Part shown: piece by piece, positions 49,900 through 59,744 of the stretch
How the letters are laid out: every line of letters begins with the position of its first letter
How positions within the stretch are numbered: the first letter of the stretch is position 1
Made by a program: the position numbers and the translations under genes
The notes under the pieces: generated by a model
Told to the model about the DNA's origin: nothing
Seen by the model: only the letters and a program-made list of their open reading frames with translations
The model's database searches: none
Origin: Bin87 sp965220505
Lineage (GTDB): Bacteria > Chloroflexota > Dehalococcoidia > Lucifugimonadales > UBA3495
DNA length: 64,000 bases
Direction of reading: 5' to 3'
Assembly (NCBI GenBank): GCA_965220505.1
Contig: CBDCQE010000003.1
Coordinates: 806,001-870,000, forward strand

Positions 49900-51888
49900 T
49901 CAGCACTGCTCGGCATCTCCGGCCCAGTAGTCGTACTTCCGCCCCGCCAGGTCCACCACTTCTCCCACGTCTTCCTCCAGCAGGTAGCCCTCGTCCACCA
50001 AGTCCATCGCGGCGCGGGTCACCTTTTCGAGGTAGTCCTCGCGGTCGGAGTAGCGTTCTTCGATGGATGCTCGGGGGTCGCCGGCGGCCTCGCGCTCGGC
50101 GCGCGTGGACGGTAGCGGTAGGGTCCAGCCGGCCAGGCCGCCGGTGATGCCGATAAACAGGTTGGGGTTGCCGATACTCTCGTCCCGCAGGTTCCAGCCG
50201 GTGTAGGTGGCCACCGGGACGGTCAGGTCCGGCAGGCAGATGCCCCGCCGCTCGTTGAACGACTCGTCGATGTCTGCCACCAGCGCCGGGAACTCCTCGC
50301 CCTCGTCGGCTGGGAGCTTGATGGTGCGCCCCAGGTGCGACTCCGGCCCGTAGTCCAGCCGGATCGCCCGGGTCGTTTCGGTGGGCACCTGAACGCCGGG
50401 CAGTTGGGCAAACCGCTCCAGCAGCGTGTGCGACTCGACTGCCGTTCCGTCGTCCAGGCTGGGATGGCGGCTGGCGGGAGGCTCCTCACCTATGGTGACC
50501 CAGCGGTCCAGGTTGTCCAGCGCCGCGCGCAGCAGGGGCGCGTAGTCCACGCTGTTGAAGGGGAGTTGTCCTTTGATGCCGTCGTTGGCCCGGATCTCGA
50601 TAGGAGGAAATTCGCCCGACCCGTGCTGGCAGCCGGCGAAGTGATAACGGCGCACCGACGCCGCCTCCGGAGCGTCGGTCAGCGTTTCCAGATCGGTGTG
50701 GATCAGGGCGGCGTCGCCCCGCCAGTACTCGGCGGAGGTGTTGGTGAACATGATCTTGGGCACCGTGCCGTGACGCTCAATGGCGTCCAGCAGGGAACCC
50801 TGCGCTCCCGTCACCGGGTCAACCTGCGTGGTGTCCGTGAAGGGGAACATCTCCGGGATGATGTAGCAGACGTCCTTGGAGGGCTGCCCGAAGCGCAGGT
50901 TGAATTCGCCGCGCATCGCCCCGGCCACGTGCGGGATGATCCCGTCCAGCGCCGGCCGGTCTTCCTCATCCTCGTTGATGCCCACGTGGATGTACTGGCG
51001 CAGGAAGCGCCCGCTCTGGGAGCGTCCCATGGCGTAGGCGTAGTCGATGGCTCCGGCGCACGGATTCCCTGCCGATGCCGGCGCGTGCTTCAGGAAGGAG
51101 ACCACGTCGCGCATCGCGGCGAACCCCAGGCCCACGATGCGGCTGCCGGTGGTGGTGTACACCAACTGGTAGATCCTTCCCGGCTCAAACCCCGAAGGCA
51201 TGTAGACGTGGTTGTGCTGCGGCTCCAAGTCCGCGTCCTCTACACGCACGAAGGACCACTGACCCCGGTCGACTGCGGTGGCCGGGCTGTTGGGCAGGTC
51301 GCGTACCGTCAGGGTGGCGTCCGCCTCTTCAGGGTCAACGGCGGGGTTGGGCAGGTGCTGACGGTCCGCCAGCAGGAACACCTGGGTGGGCTCGTTGCAC
51401 TGGAACTGGCACATGATCCTGCCGGTCAGCGGCCCCTGCGGACCCACGGCTTCCGGCGCGTGGAGCCCGATGAGCCCGGGCGTCGGCGGCACGTCGGCCT
51501 GCCAGCCGCCCCAGACCACCGTGTAGCCCCGACGCATCAGGTAGCCGTTGCCGGCCTCCAGCGGAGACGTGGGGTCGTTGGCCGTGGGAACGCTGTTCAG
51601 GCTCAGGGCGGTCTTGCGGCCCCGGTTCACCACGTCGAACAGGATGCGCCGGTTGCCCCGGTCGACGTTCGCCGGCTGGAGCATGGCGAAGTCCGCCGAG
51701 AACTCCACCAGGCCGGAGGAGTTGCGCGGCGCCAAGTCCAGGTCGGTGATCCCCTGGTTGCGGGCATGGTCGGGGTCCACCGCGTAGTGGGCGGTGCCTT
51801 CCAGGAGTTCATACGCGCCCACGTCGCCGAAACTCTTGCCGGACGCGAAACTCGTGCGGTTGGTGATTTCCAGATCTGTGATAGCCAA
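49900..51888 (-). CDS. alpha/beta hydrolase domain-containing protein
   Basis: The start is set at TTG 51888, which has GGAGG 4 bases upstream and gives 662 residues. A longer ATG frame (to 52041) overlaps the amidohydrolase stop and its N-terminus looks random. The family part begins ITDLEITNRTSFASGKSFGDVGAYELLEGTA in pieces: a cluster of beta strands first, then a central alpha/beta hydrolase core with AYAMGRSQSGRFLRQYIH (nucleophile S in GRSQSG), then TSAEYWRGDAALIHTD and HFAGCQHGSGEF, then a C-terminal domain. This matches the large, poorly characterised 'alpha/beta hydrolase domain' proteins (PF20091-type). Probably an esterase; 116 bases separate it from the amidohydrolase gene. Confidence 0.82.
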   Translation of the reverse strand: MAITDLEITNRTSFASGKSFGDVGAYELLEGTAHYAVDPDHARNQGITDLDLAPRNSSGLVEFSADFAMLQPANVDRGNRRILFDVVNRGRKTALSLNSVPTANDPTSPLEAGNGYLMRRGYTVVWGGWQADVPPTPGLIGLHAPEAVGPQGPLTGRIMCQFQCNEPTQVFLLADRQHLPNPAVDPEEADATLTVRDLPNSPATAVDRGQWSFVRVEDADLEPQHNHVYMPSGFEPGRIYQLVYTTTGSRIVGLGFAAMRDVVSFLKHAPASAGNPCAGAIDYAYAMGRSQSGRFLRQYIHVGINEDEEDRPALDGIIPHVAGAMRGEFNLRFGQPSKDVCYIIPEMFPFTDTTQVDPVTGAQGSLLDAIERHGTVPKIMFTNTSAEYWRGDAALIHTDLETLTDAPEAASVRRYHFAGCQHGSGEFPPIEIRANDGIKGQLPFNSVDYAPLLRAALDNLDRWVTIGEEPPASRHPSLDDGTAVESHTLLERFAQLPGVQVPTETTRAIRLDYGPESHLGRTIKLPADEGEEFPALVADIDESFNERRGICLPDLTVPVATYTGWNLRDESIGNPNLFIGITGGLAGWTLPLPSTRAEREAAGDPRASIEERYSDREDYLEKVTRAAMDLVDEGYLLEEDVGEVVDLAGRKYDYWAGDAEQC

Positions 51889-52003
51889 GATGCCTCCGGT
51901 GGCCGACGGCCGAGGGTGGGTGAACCAGGTGAGCGTTTGCCTGCAAGTTTCGGTGGAGATATTAGCATCCCGCAACGGCGCGGGGCGTGACGGGCTGCCC
52001 CGC

Positions 52004-53554
52004 TCAGGAGCGCGCGTTGTACGCGGTGAAGGGCGCAGCATCCTGCGGCATCGTGCCGCTGTAGAACCGTCGCAGGTGCGGCTCCACCAGCGATGCCAGT
52101 TCGCGCCGTTCCTCCTCCTGCGCGGTGAGTGGCCGATCCAGGGCCGATTTCAGCTCCCGGAACAGTTCATCCTTGTCCACCCGGGTCAGTTGACCGTCCC
52201 GGAGCACCACCTCGCCGTCCACCAGCACCGTGTCGACATCAATACCCCGCGCCCGATGCACCAGCGCGTCCACCACCGACACCCGTGGGTCCAGGAAGGG
52301 CTCCTCGATGTTACGCATGTCCACCAGCGTCATGTCCGCCCGCTTGCCCGGTTCCAGGGTACCGATCCGCTCGCCGAACCAGCTGGCGTATGCACCGTTG
52401 GCCGTCGCCATTTCCAGAACCTGGTGGGACGTGGGCGGCTCCAAGTCGATGCCGGGCACTCGATGCAGCTTGAGCACCAGCCGCATTTCCTGAAACAGGT
52501 CCTTGTCGTCGTTCAGGCCCGCCTCGTCGCTGCCTATGGCCACCTTGATCCCGGCCTCCAGGATCCGGCCCATGGGAGCGATTCCGCTCTGCAATCGCAG
52601 GTTGGAACTGGCGTTGTGGCAGATGTTGGTGCCGGTAGCCGCCATTATGCTGAGGTCTTCCTCGGTGGCCCAGACGCTGTGCCCGCAGACCACTTCCGGT
52701 CCCAGGAACCCTATTTCGTGGAGATGCTGCAGCGGAGTCTTGCCGTAGGCGGTGTGGCCGTACAGCTTCTGGTACACGGTTTCCTGCAGGTGGATGTGGA
52801 TGCCGGTACTATGGCGGCCCGCCAGTTCCTTGATGCTCGTGAGCAACTCGTCGGAACAGCGGTGCACGTTGCTGGGCGCCATGGTGACCCGCACCCGTTC
52901 GTACTGGCTGTTACCGTACTTCTGGCTGATCTCTTCAAGCACGGGCATGATTTCGTCGACCGGCCGGTAACCGGGCGCCATGAAGGAGCGGTAGCGTTCT
53001 GCCAGGTCCGCCGGCATCCGGGCGGCAAATTCGGCCTCGCCGCCGCCAGGGCCGGCAACCATTGAATTCTGGTCCGCCACCGAGGGCGCATAGGAGACCC
53101 GCATCCCGGAGGCCTGGTACGCCCCGACGACTTTGTCGGCAATCTCCATGCTCACCGGCCCGGAGCCCCGGGGCGTTGAGTGGATGGCCTGCACCGCGGT
53201 GGTCCCCGTTTCGATCATCTGGACCGCGCCGTAGAGTTGGTCCAGGTACGGGTCGATGGCCCTCACGCCGATGCGGTGCAGGCTCCACATCTCCAGGGGG
53301 AGGTCCGGCGCGCCCATCTGAAAGGGCGTCAACCCAACGTGGAAGTGGTCATTGACCAGCCCGGGCATCACGATGTGGTTGCCCGAGCCGATCACCTCGG
53401 CATCCGGATACTGGGCGCGCAACTCCCGGTAATCTCCAACCGCTTCGATCATCCCGTCGCGCTGCACCACTGCCCCGTCGGACACGACATCCGCCGACTC
53501 TCGCCCGGTGACTTTGCAAACGACGTGTTTGCCTCGAATCAGAGATAGCGCCAT
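52004..53554 (-). CDS. amidohydrolase (cytosine/guanine deaminase-like, AtzA/TrzA type)
   Basis: GGGAGG precedes the ATG at 53554. The 516-residue enzyme has the amidohydrolase-superfamily metal ligands: NDHFHVG (H70, H72), a histidine in HIHLQE, another in CGHSVW, and an Asp in GSDEAGLNDD. The layout is that of the chlorohydrolase/deaminase subgroup, which removes ammonia, chloride or methylthio groups from rings. The extra N-terminal beta-sandwich part is present. It is the first gene before the alpha/beta hydrolase on the same strand and is divergent from another hydrolase. Substrate unknown. Confidence 0.9.
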   Translation of the reverse strand: MALSLIRGKHVVCKVTGRESADVVSDGAVVQRDGMIEAVGDYRELRAQYPDAEVIGSGNHIVMPGLVNDHFHVGLTPFQMGAPDLPLEMWSLHRIGVRAIDPYLDQLYGAVQMIETGTTAVQAIHSTPRGSGPVSMEIADKVVGAYQASGMRVSYAPSVADQNSMVAGPGGGEAEFAARMPADLAERYRSFMAPGYRPVDEIMPVLEEISQKYGNSQYERVRVTMAPSNVHRCSDELLTSIKELAGRHSTGIHIHLQETVYQKLYGHTAYGKTPLQHLHEIGFLGPEVVCGHSVWATEEDLSIMAATGTNICHNASSNLRLQSGIAPMGRILEAGIKVAIGSDEAGLNDDKDLFQEMRLVLKLHRVPGIDLEPPTSHQVLEMATANGAYASWFGERIGTLEPGKRADMTLVDMRNIEEPFLDPRVSVVDALVHRARGIDVDTVLVDGEVVLRDGQLTRVDKDELFRELKSALDRPLTAQEEERRELASLVEPHLRRFYSGTMPQDAAPFTAYNARS

Positions 53555-53649
53555 GACCGCCTCCCCGCGCGAATACCTCGCGTCATTTCGGCCGGATTAG
53601 GAGTGTTCCAGCTCGTATTTTACACACTCTTGCCCACGGCATGGACGAC

Positions 53650-53710
53650 AATGTAGGTACGTGCAAAAATGCCATCGCTACGAACGCCCGGCGGCGTTCT
53701 CGCAATGACC
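53650..53710 (-). repeat. second GTCATTGCGAG-type repeat fragment
   Basis: On the minus strand, GTCATTGCGAGAACGCC is followed by a short GGCGTTC arm and then TCGTAGCGATGGCA. The 11-base core is shared with the fragment at 25547, in opposite orientation. It lies between the divergent amidohydrolase and hydrolase genes. Confidence 0.4.
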
Positions 53711-53734
53711 GGCTCACCGTAGGACGGAGGAAGA

Positions 53735-54547
53735 ATGCCCATCCTCGACTTGAACGGCGATGAATTTCACTATCACCTGGACGATTTTTCTGATCCCTGG
53801 CGTCAGGACGCGCCGGTAATGCTCCACCATGCCGCCGGCGGGAACCTGCACCGTTGGCGACCGTGGGTCCCAGCGCTGGCCCGGGACCGCGCGGTGGTTC
53901 GCTTCGACATGAGGGGACACGCCGGAACGCAAAAGAGCCTCGGCGAACCGTTCGATTTGGAGGATCTGGCATCCGATATAGCCAGGGTCCTGGACGCCCT
54001 GGACATCAACCGGACCCACCTGGTCGGCGCCTCCGCCGGCGGCATCGTGAGCCTCCGCTTCGCCCACGATTTTCCCGACCGCCTGTTGAGCCTGACCCTG
54101 GTGGCATCCACACCCAAGCTGGCCCAGATGGGCGCGAACATGGACGCGGCGCCCTGGCGCGGCATCCTGGAACGGCAGGGCACCCGCGCCTGGCTGCTGG
54201 CGGACACCGACAAGAGATTCGGCCCGGACACTCCCGACGAGGTTGTCCAGTGGTACGCCGACGAGGGCGGCAAGACCGCCGCGTCGGAGGTAATCGCCCT
54301 TCAGGGCTGCCTGCTGGCCGCAGATCTCACGCCGCTGCTGCCTGATATCTCAACCCCGACGCTGATACTGGCCGCTTCACACGACGACATCACGCCAGTT
54401 GAAATCCAACGCCTGATGGTTGAGCAGATGCCCAACGCCAGTCTCGAGCTTTACGACGGCGTGGGCCACAACATGAAGGTCGAGATCCCCGACGCGCTGG
54501 CCCGCCGAACTCTCGAGTTTGTCCGCAGCATGGATAGCAATGCGTAG
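53735..54547 (+). CDS. alpha/beta hydrolase (3-oxoadipate-enol-lactonase-like)
   Basis: GGAGGAAGA precedes the ATG. The 270-residue protein keeps the nucleophile elbow VGASAGGIVSLRFA (S100), an acid in AASHDDITP (D216 or D217) and the base GVGHNMKVE (H245). VVRFDMRGHAGTQKSLGEPFDLEDLASDI is like enol-lactonases and related lipases. The gene is alone between a divergent amidohydrolase and a convergent aminotransferase. It is cytoplasmic with no signal peptide. The substrate is unknown. Confidence 0.88.
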   Translation: MPILDLNGDEFHYHLDDFSDPWRQDAPVMLHHAAGGNLHRWRPWVPALARDRAVVRFDMRGHAGTQKSLGEPFDLEDLASDIARVLDALDINRTHLVGASAGGIVSLRFAHDFPDRLLSLTLVASTPKLAQMGANMDAAPWRGILERQGTRAWLLADTDKRFGPDTPDEVVQWYADEGGKTAASEVIALQGCLLAADLTPLLPDISTPTLILAASHDDITPVEIQRLMVEQMPNASLELYDGVGHNMKVEIPDALARRTLEFVRSMDSNA

Positions 54548-54586
54548 TTTGGGCGCATGATGCCGGAGCGGCGCCCCCCTCTTGCG

Positions 54587-55792
54587 TCAGGGAATCGCGC
54601 CTTCCCGGCGGAACACGTCGGCTAGCTTCTCCACGCCCTCCCAGATCTCCGCCTCGGAGGGCAGGGCGAAACATAGCCGGATGTACCGGGCTGCGGCATC
54701 CGGGTCGGCCGACCAGTCCGGCCCCGGGTTGAACGCGATGCCTTCCCGCAGCGCGGGGCCCTCCAGTGAGCGGGAATCGACGCCGTCCGGCAGTTTGACC
54801 CACAGATACATCCCGCCTCGGGGAATTTCGAACTCGATGCTGGGCCCAAAAGACTCCCGCAGCGCGCTGCTCAGCGTGTCGCACTTGCGCTTCAATGACG
54901 ACCGTATCTCCAGGATGTGGTCCTCGTAGTGGTTGGTGAAATAGTCGCCCACGATCATCTGGTCCATGACGCCGGTCCCCGCGTCGTTCTTGCGGGACAG
55001 CAGGCGGCTCATCACGTCCCACGATGCGACGACGTAGCCCAGTCGCGTCCCGGGCCCGAGGGTCTTCGAGAACGAGCCGATGTGCAGCACCCGGTTCGTG
55101 TCGTCCAGCGACCGGATCGCGTTCTCGTACTCGCCCTCGAAAATCAGGTCAGCGTAACACTCGTCCTCGAAGATGGGCACGCCGTATTCCTCGCTCAACT
55201 CCAGCATTCGGTAACGCCGTTCCATGGTCAACACGGTGCCGGTAGGGTTCTGCAGGGTCGGGATCGTGTAGATATATTTCGGACGCACGCCCCGGTTCCG
55301 CAGGTCTTCCAGCGCCTGCTCCAGGTGGTCCATGCGCATGCCGTCATCGTCCACATCGATGCCGACGATGTTGACCTTGCGCCGCCTCAGGTTGCCCAGG
55401 GCGCCCGAGAAACTGAACGCCTCGACGATTGCGGTGTCGCCCTCTTCCAGCAGGATCTCGTTGATCAGCTCGATCCCTTGTCCTGAGCCCGACGTGATCA
55501 GAACGTCGTCTATGGTGGTGTTGATGCCGCGATGTTCACCCAGCTTTTCCACCAGGAACTCCCGCAACGGAAGGATGCCCTGCGGCCCGCCGGAAAAGTT
55601 GTACATGGAGATGTTGCGGGGGTCGCCGCGAAACACCCGCTCCGCCGACTCGATGAACCCTTCCGTGGGAACCATCTCGGGGTCGCTGTGCCCGCCTATG
55701 AAGTTGTATTTCGGGTGACCTCCCCACGGTCCTGCGGGAGGCGGCAGGTTTCGGTTGAATAGCGCCGAATAGTCCAAACCTTGCCCTGGCAT
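54587..55792 (-). CDS. class I/II PLP-dependent aminotransferase
   Basis: GGAGG lies 9 bases before the ATG at 55792. The 401-residue protein has the fold-type I layout: FSGGPQGILPLREFLVEKLGEH, the SGSGQGIELI phosphate-binding turn, IPTLQNPTGT (an NPTG motif), EDECYADLIFEGE and the PLP-lysine GSFSKTLGPGTRLGY. GPQG..LR and NPTG..... with GSFSKTL..G.R.G are typical of the 2-aminoadipate/valine-type transaminases related to MocR C-terminal domains. It lies downstream of the carboxylase genes on the same strand, so a role in branched-chain amino-acid turnover is possible. Confidence 0.9.
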   Translation of the reverse strand: MPGQGLDYSALFNRNLPPPAGPWGGHPKYNFIGGHSDPEMVPTEGFIESAERVFRGDPRNISMYNFSGGPQGILPLREFLVEKLGEHRGINTTIDDVLITSGSGQGIELINEILLEEGDTAIVEAFSFSGALGNLRRRKVNIVGIDVDDDGMRMDHLEQALEDLRNRGVRPKYIYTIPTLQNPTGTVLTMERRYRMLELSEEYGVPIFEDECYADLIFEGEYENAIRSLDDTNRVLHIGSFSKTLGPGTRLGYVVASWDVMSRLLSRKNDAGTGVMDQMIVGDYFTNHYEDHILEIRSSLKRKCDTLSSALRESFGPSIEFEIPRGGMYLWVKLPDGVDSRSLEGPALREGIAFNPGPDWSADPDAAARYIRLCFALPSEAEIWEGVEKLADVFRREGAIP

Positions 55793-55905
55793 AAAGATGT
55801 TCCTCCCGTTCAGTGGGCGTGTCCTCGCAATGGGATTACCGCAACCGCGAGCATCCTAACACCGTCGCCCCAGTTGCGTCAGGCATTGCGGACGCCACCT
55901 TGCCG

Positions 55906-56463
55906 TCAGACGCCGGCGCCGCCGTCGCTTTCGGGTCCCAGTTCCAGCAGCCGCATTCCCCGGTCCACCTGCTGCCCCGGCTCCACGGACACTCGCCGCA
56001 CCACGCCGGACCGTGGCACGGTGATCACCAGCTCCATCTTCATCGACTCCATCAGCGCCACGGTCTGGTTCCGCTCCACCCGGTCCCCCTCGGACACCAG
56101 GACCTCCAGCACTGCGCCCGGCATGGGCGCCAGGATGTCCCCGGACGCATCGCCGCCGCCGCTGCCGCCTCTGCGCCGGCTTTCCTCGCGTTGGAACACG
56201 AACAGGTCGCCATCCAGCCACAGGTGTAGTTCCGCGCCCACCCAGGCCCAGGCGAACGGGAGGCTGCGCCCCGATTGGGTCCGGCACAGCCCTTCGCCCG
56301 TGGGCGCGGGATCGATTTCCAGGGTGATGGATGCTTCCGCACCGGTAGCTTCGTCGCCTTCCAGGCTGAAGGTGAACCGCCGGTCATCCTCCTCGGTCCG
56401 GTACCGGTACGTCGCGCCGGCGGAGGGATAGGTTTCGCGCATCTGTCCCTGCCCGATGGTCAC
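55906..56463 (-). CDS. biotinyl (BCCP-like) protein of the carboxylase
   Basis: The GTG start at 56463 overlaps the upstream stop (GTGA), and the frame gives 185 residues. The C-terminal 75 residues are a biotin/lipoyl attachment domain with ESMKME (biotin lysine K142), preceded by ILAPMPGAVLEVLVSEGD. The N-terminal part (about 1-95) resembles the connecting beta-barrel seen between carboxylase and biotin domains. In most methylcrotonyl-CoA carboxylases this would be fused to the biotin carboxylase. Here it is separate with a 4-base overlap, ensuring equal translation. A sequencing frameshift that split one gene cannot be excluded. Confidence 0.82.
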   Translation of the reverse strand: MTIGQGQMRETYPSAGATYRYRTEEDDRRFTFSLEGDEATGAEASITLEIDPAPTGEGLCRTQSGRSLPFAWAWVGAELHLWLDGDLFVFQREESRRRGGSGGGDASGDILAPMPGAVLEVLVSEGDRVERNQTVALMESMKMELVITVPRSGVVRRVSVEPGQQVDRGMRLLELGPESDGGAGV

Positions 56464-57962
56464 GGCAGCCTCCGCTCCCCGGCCGACTGCCACGGGCTGA
56501 CGTTGGGCCGGCGGTCCGTCGCTGTCACGGACGGCGTCGCCCCCACAGCCTGCTGCGACGCCCACGCCGCCAGCGCCCTCGTGGTCATGCGGGTCTCGTC
56601 GGTTATGGCCGGTTGGGTTACTGCCGGGTTCCATTCCAGGAACCCGGTGTCGTACTCGCCCCGCTGGAACTGGGCATGGCGCATCACGGCTCGCAGCAGC
56701 GGGATGTTGGTGATCACCCCCAGCGCGAGGAACTCCGAGAGCGCAACCTCCATGCGCCGCAGGCTGAGATCGCGGTTGGGAGCCCACGCGATCAGCTTGG
56801 CCAGCATGGGGTCGTAGTAGATGGAGACCTCCTGCCCCTGCGCTACGCCGCTGTCCAGACGGAGCCCGGGCCCGCTGGGTGGTCGCCAGCGCAGCAACGG
56901 CCCGGTGGATGGCACGAAGTCGCGGTAGGGATCCTCCGCGTAGATGCGGCACTCGACGGCGTGGCCGCGCGGTTGCAGGTCTTCCTGCTGCAAGGTCAAG
57001 GGTTCCCCCGCGGCGATCCGCACCTGCCACTCCACCATGTCCAGGCCGAGCACGGCTTCGGTGACCGGATGCTCCACCTGCAGCCGGGCGTTCATTTCGA
57101 GAAAGTAAAACTCGCCACTGCGCGGATCCAGCAGAAACTCCACCGTCCCGGCGTTGACGTATCCGGCCTCGCGGGCTACGGCCACGGCCGCTTCGCCCAT
57201 GCGCCGGCGGAGTTCCGGCGTCAGGGCCGGCGACGGGGTTTCCTCGATGATCTTCTGGTGCCGGCGCTGGATGCTGCACTCCCGCTCGCCCAGGTGAATC
57301 GTGTGGCCGAATCCGTCGGCCAGCACCTGGACTTCCACATGGCGCGGGTTGGCGATAAAACGCTCCAGGAACACGCGGCCGTCGCCGAAGGCAGCCTGGG
57401 CCTCCCTACTCGCCACCTCCATGTCGGCGTCCAACCCCTGCTGAGCGTTGACGACGCGCATGCCGCGACCGCCCCCACCGGCGGCTGCCTTCACCATCAG
57501 GGGGAACCCCCACCGTTCGACGAACTCTGCCGCCGCAGGATCTCCCGGCAGGCACTCGGGAGAACTGGGAACCACCGGCACCCCGGCGGCGATGGCGATG
57601 TCCTTGGAGCGCAACTTGTCCCCCAGGAGCGCCATGCTTTCCGGGCCGGGGCCGATGAAAACCATCCCTGCTTCCCCACAGGCCCGGGCGAACGCGGGGT
57701 TTTCGGACAGAAAGCCATACCCCGGATGTATGGCGTCGGCCCCGCAGTCTCTGGCGACCCGCACGATCTTACCGATGTCCAGGTACGTCTCTTCGGCAGT
57801 GCTGCCGGGCAGCGCCACCGATTGCTCAGCCGTCGTCACATGGGGCGCGCCGGCGTCGGGATCCGAATACACCGCCACGGGAGCAATCCCCATGGCCCGG
57901 AGCGTCTGGTTGATCCGCACCGCGATTTCGCCCCGGTTGGCGACCAGTACCTTCGAGAACAT
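56460..57962 (-). CDS. biotin carboxylase subunit (acyl-CoA carboxylase alpha)
   Basis: ATG at 57962 gives 500 residues; an in-frame TTG at 57968 adds two. The standard biotin-carboxylase parts are in order: FSKVLVANRGEIAVRI at the start, HPGYGFLSENPAFA, the ATP-grasp KAAAGGGGRGM, ERECSIQRRHQKIIEE, FLEMNARLQVEHPVTE, and QGQEVSIYYDPMLAKLI. The enzyme carboxylates biotin with ATP and bicarbonate. It overlaps the biotinyl-protein gene by 4 bases and follows the MCC-beta-like gene by 51 bases, forming one operon. Confidence 0.95.
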   Translation of the reverse strand: MFSKVLVANRGEIAVRINQTLRAMGIAPVAVYSDPDAGAPHVTTAEQSVALPGSTAEETYLDIGKIVRVARDCGADAIHPGYGFLSENPAFARACGEAGMVFIGPGPESMALLGDKLRSKDIAIAAGVPVVPSSPECLPGDPAAAEFVERWGFPLMVKAAAGGGGRGMRVVNAQQGLDADMEVASREAQAAFGDGRVFLERFIANPRHVEVQVLADGFGHTIHLGERECSIQRRHQKIIEETPSPALTPELRRRMGEAAVAVAREAGYVNAGTVEFLLDPRSGEFYFLEMNARLQVEHPVTEAVLGLDMVEWQVRIAAGEPLTLQQEDLQPRGHAVECRIYAEDPYRDFVPSTGPLLRWRPPSGPGLRLDSGVAQGQEVSIYYDPMLAKLIAWAPNRDLSLRRMEVALSEFLALGVITNIPLLRAVMRHAQFQRGEYDTGFLEWNPAVTQPAITDETRMTTRALAAWASQQAVGATPSVTATDRRPNVSPWQSAGERRLP

Positions 57963-58013
57963 CGTCAAAATCCGGCGTTGGTCCCGGCGGGTGATTCACC
58001 GAGTGGCCCGGGC

Positions 58014-59621
<1,608 letters not shown>

Positions 59622-59744
59622 GTTTCTTCACGCTAGCGTCGCCTGGGGCCGGATCGTCAAATCGATGCCACATTATATGCGGGTGCATACTCCCTGTCAG
59701 AACCGGCGGAGGTACGGTGAAGGCGACGATCTCGCAGTAGTTCG

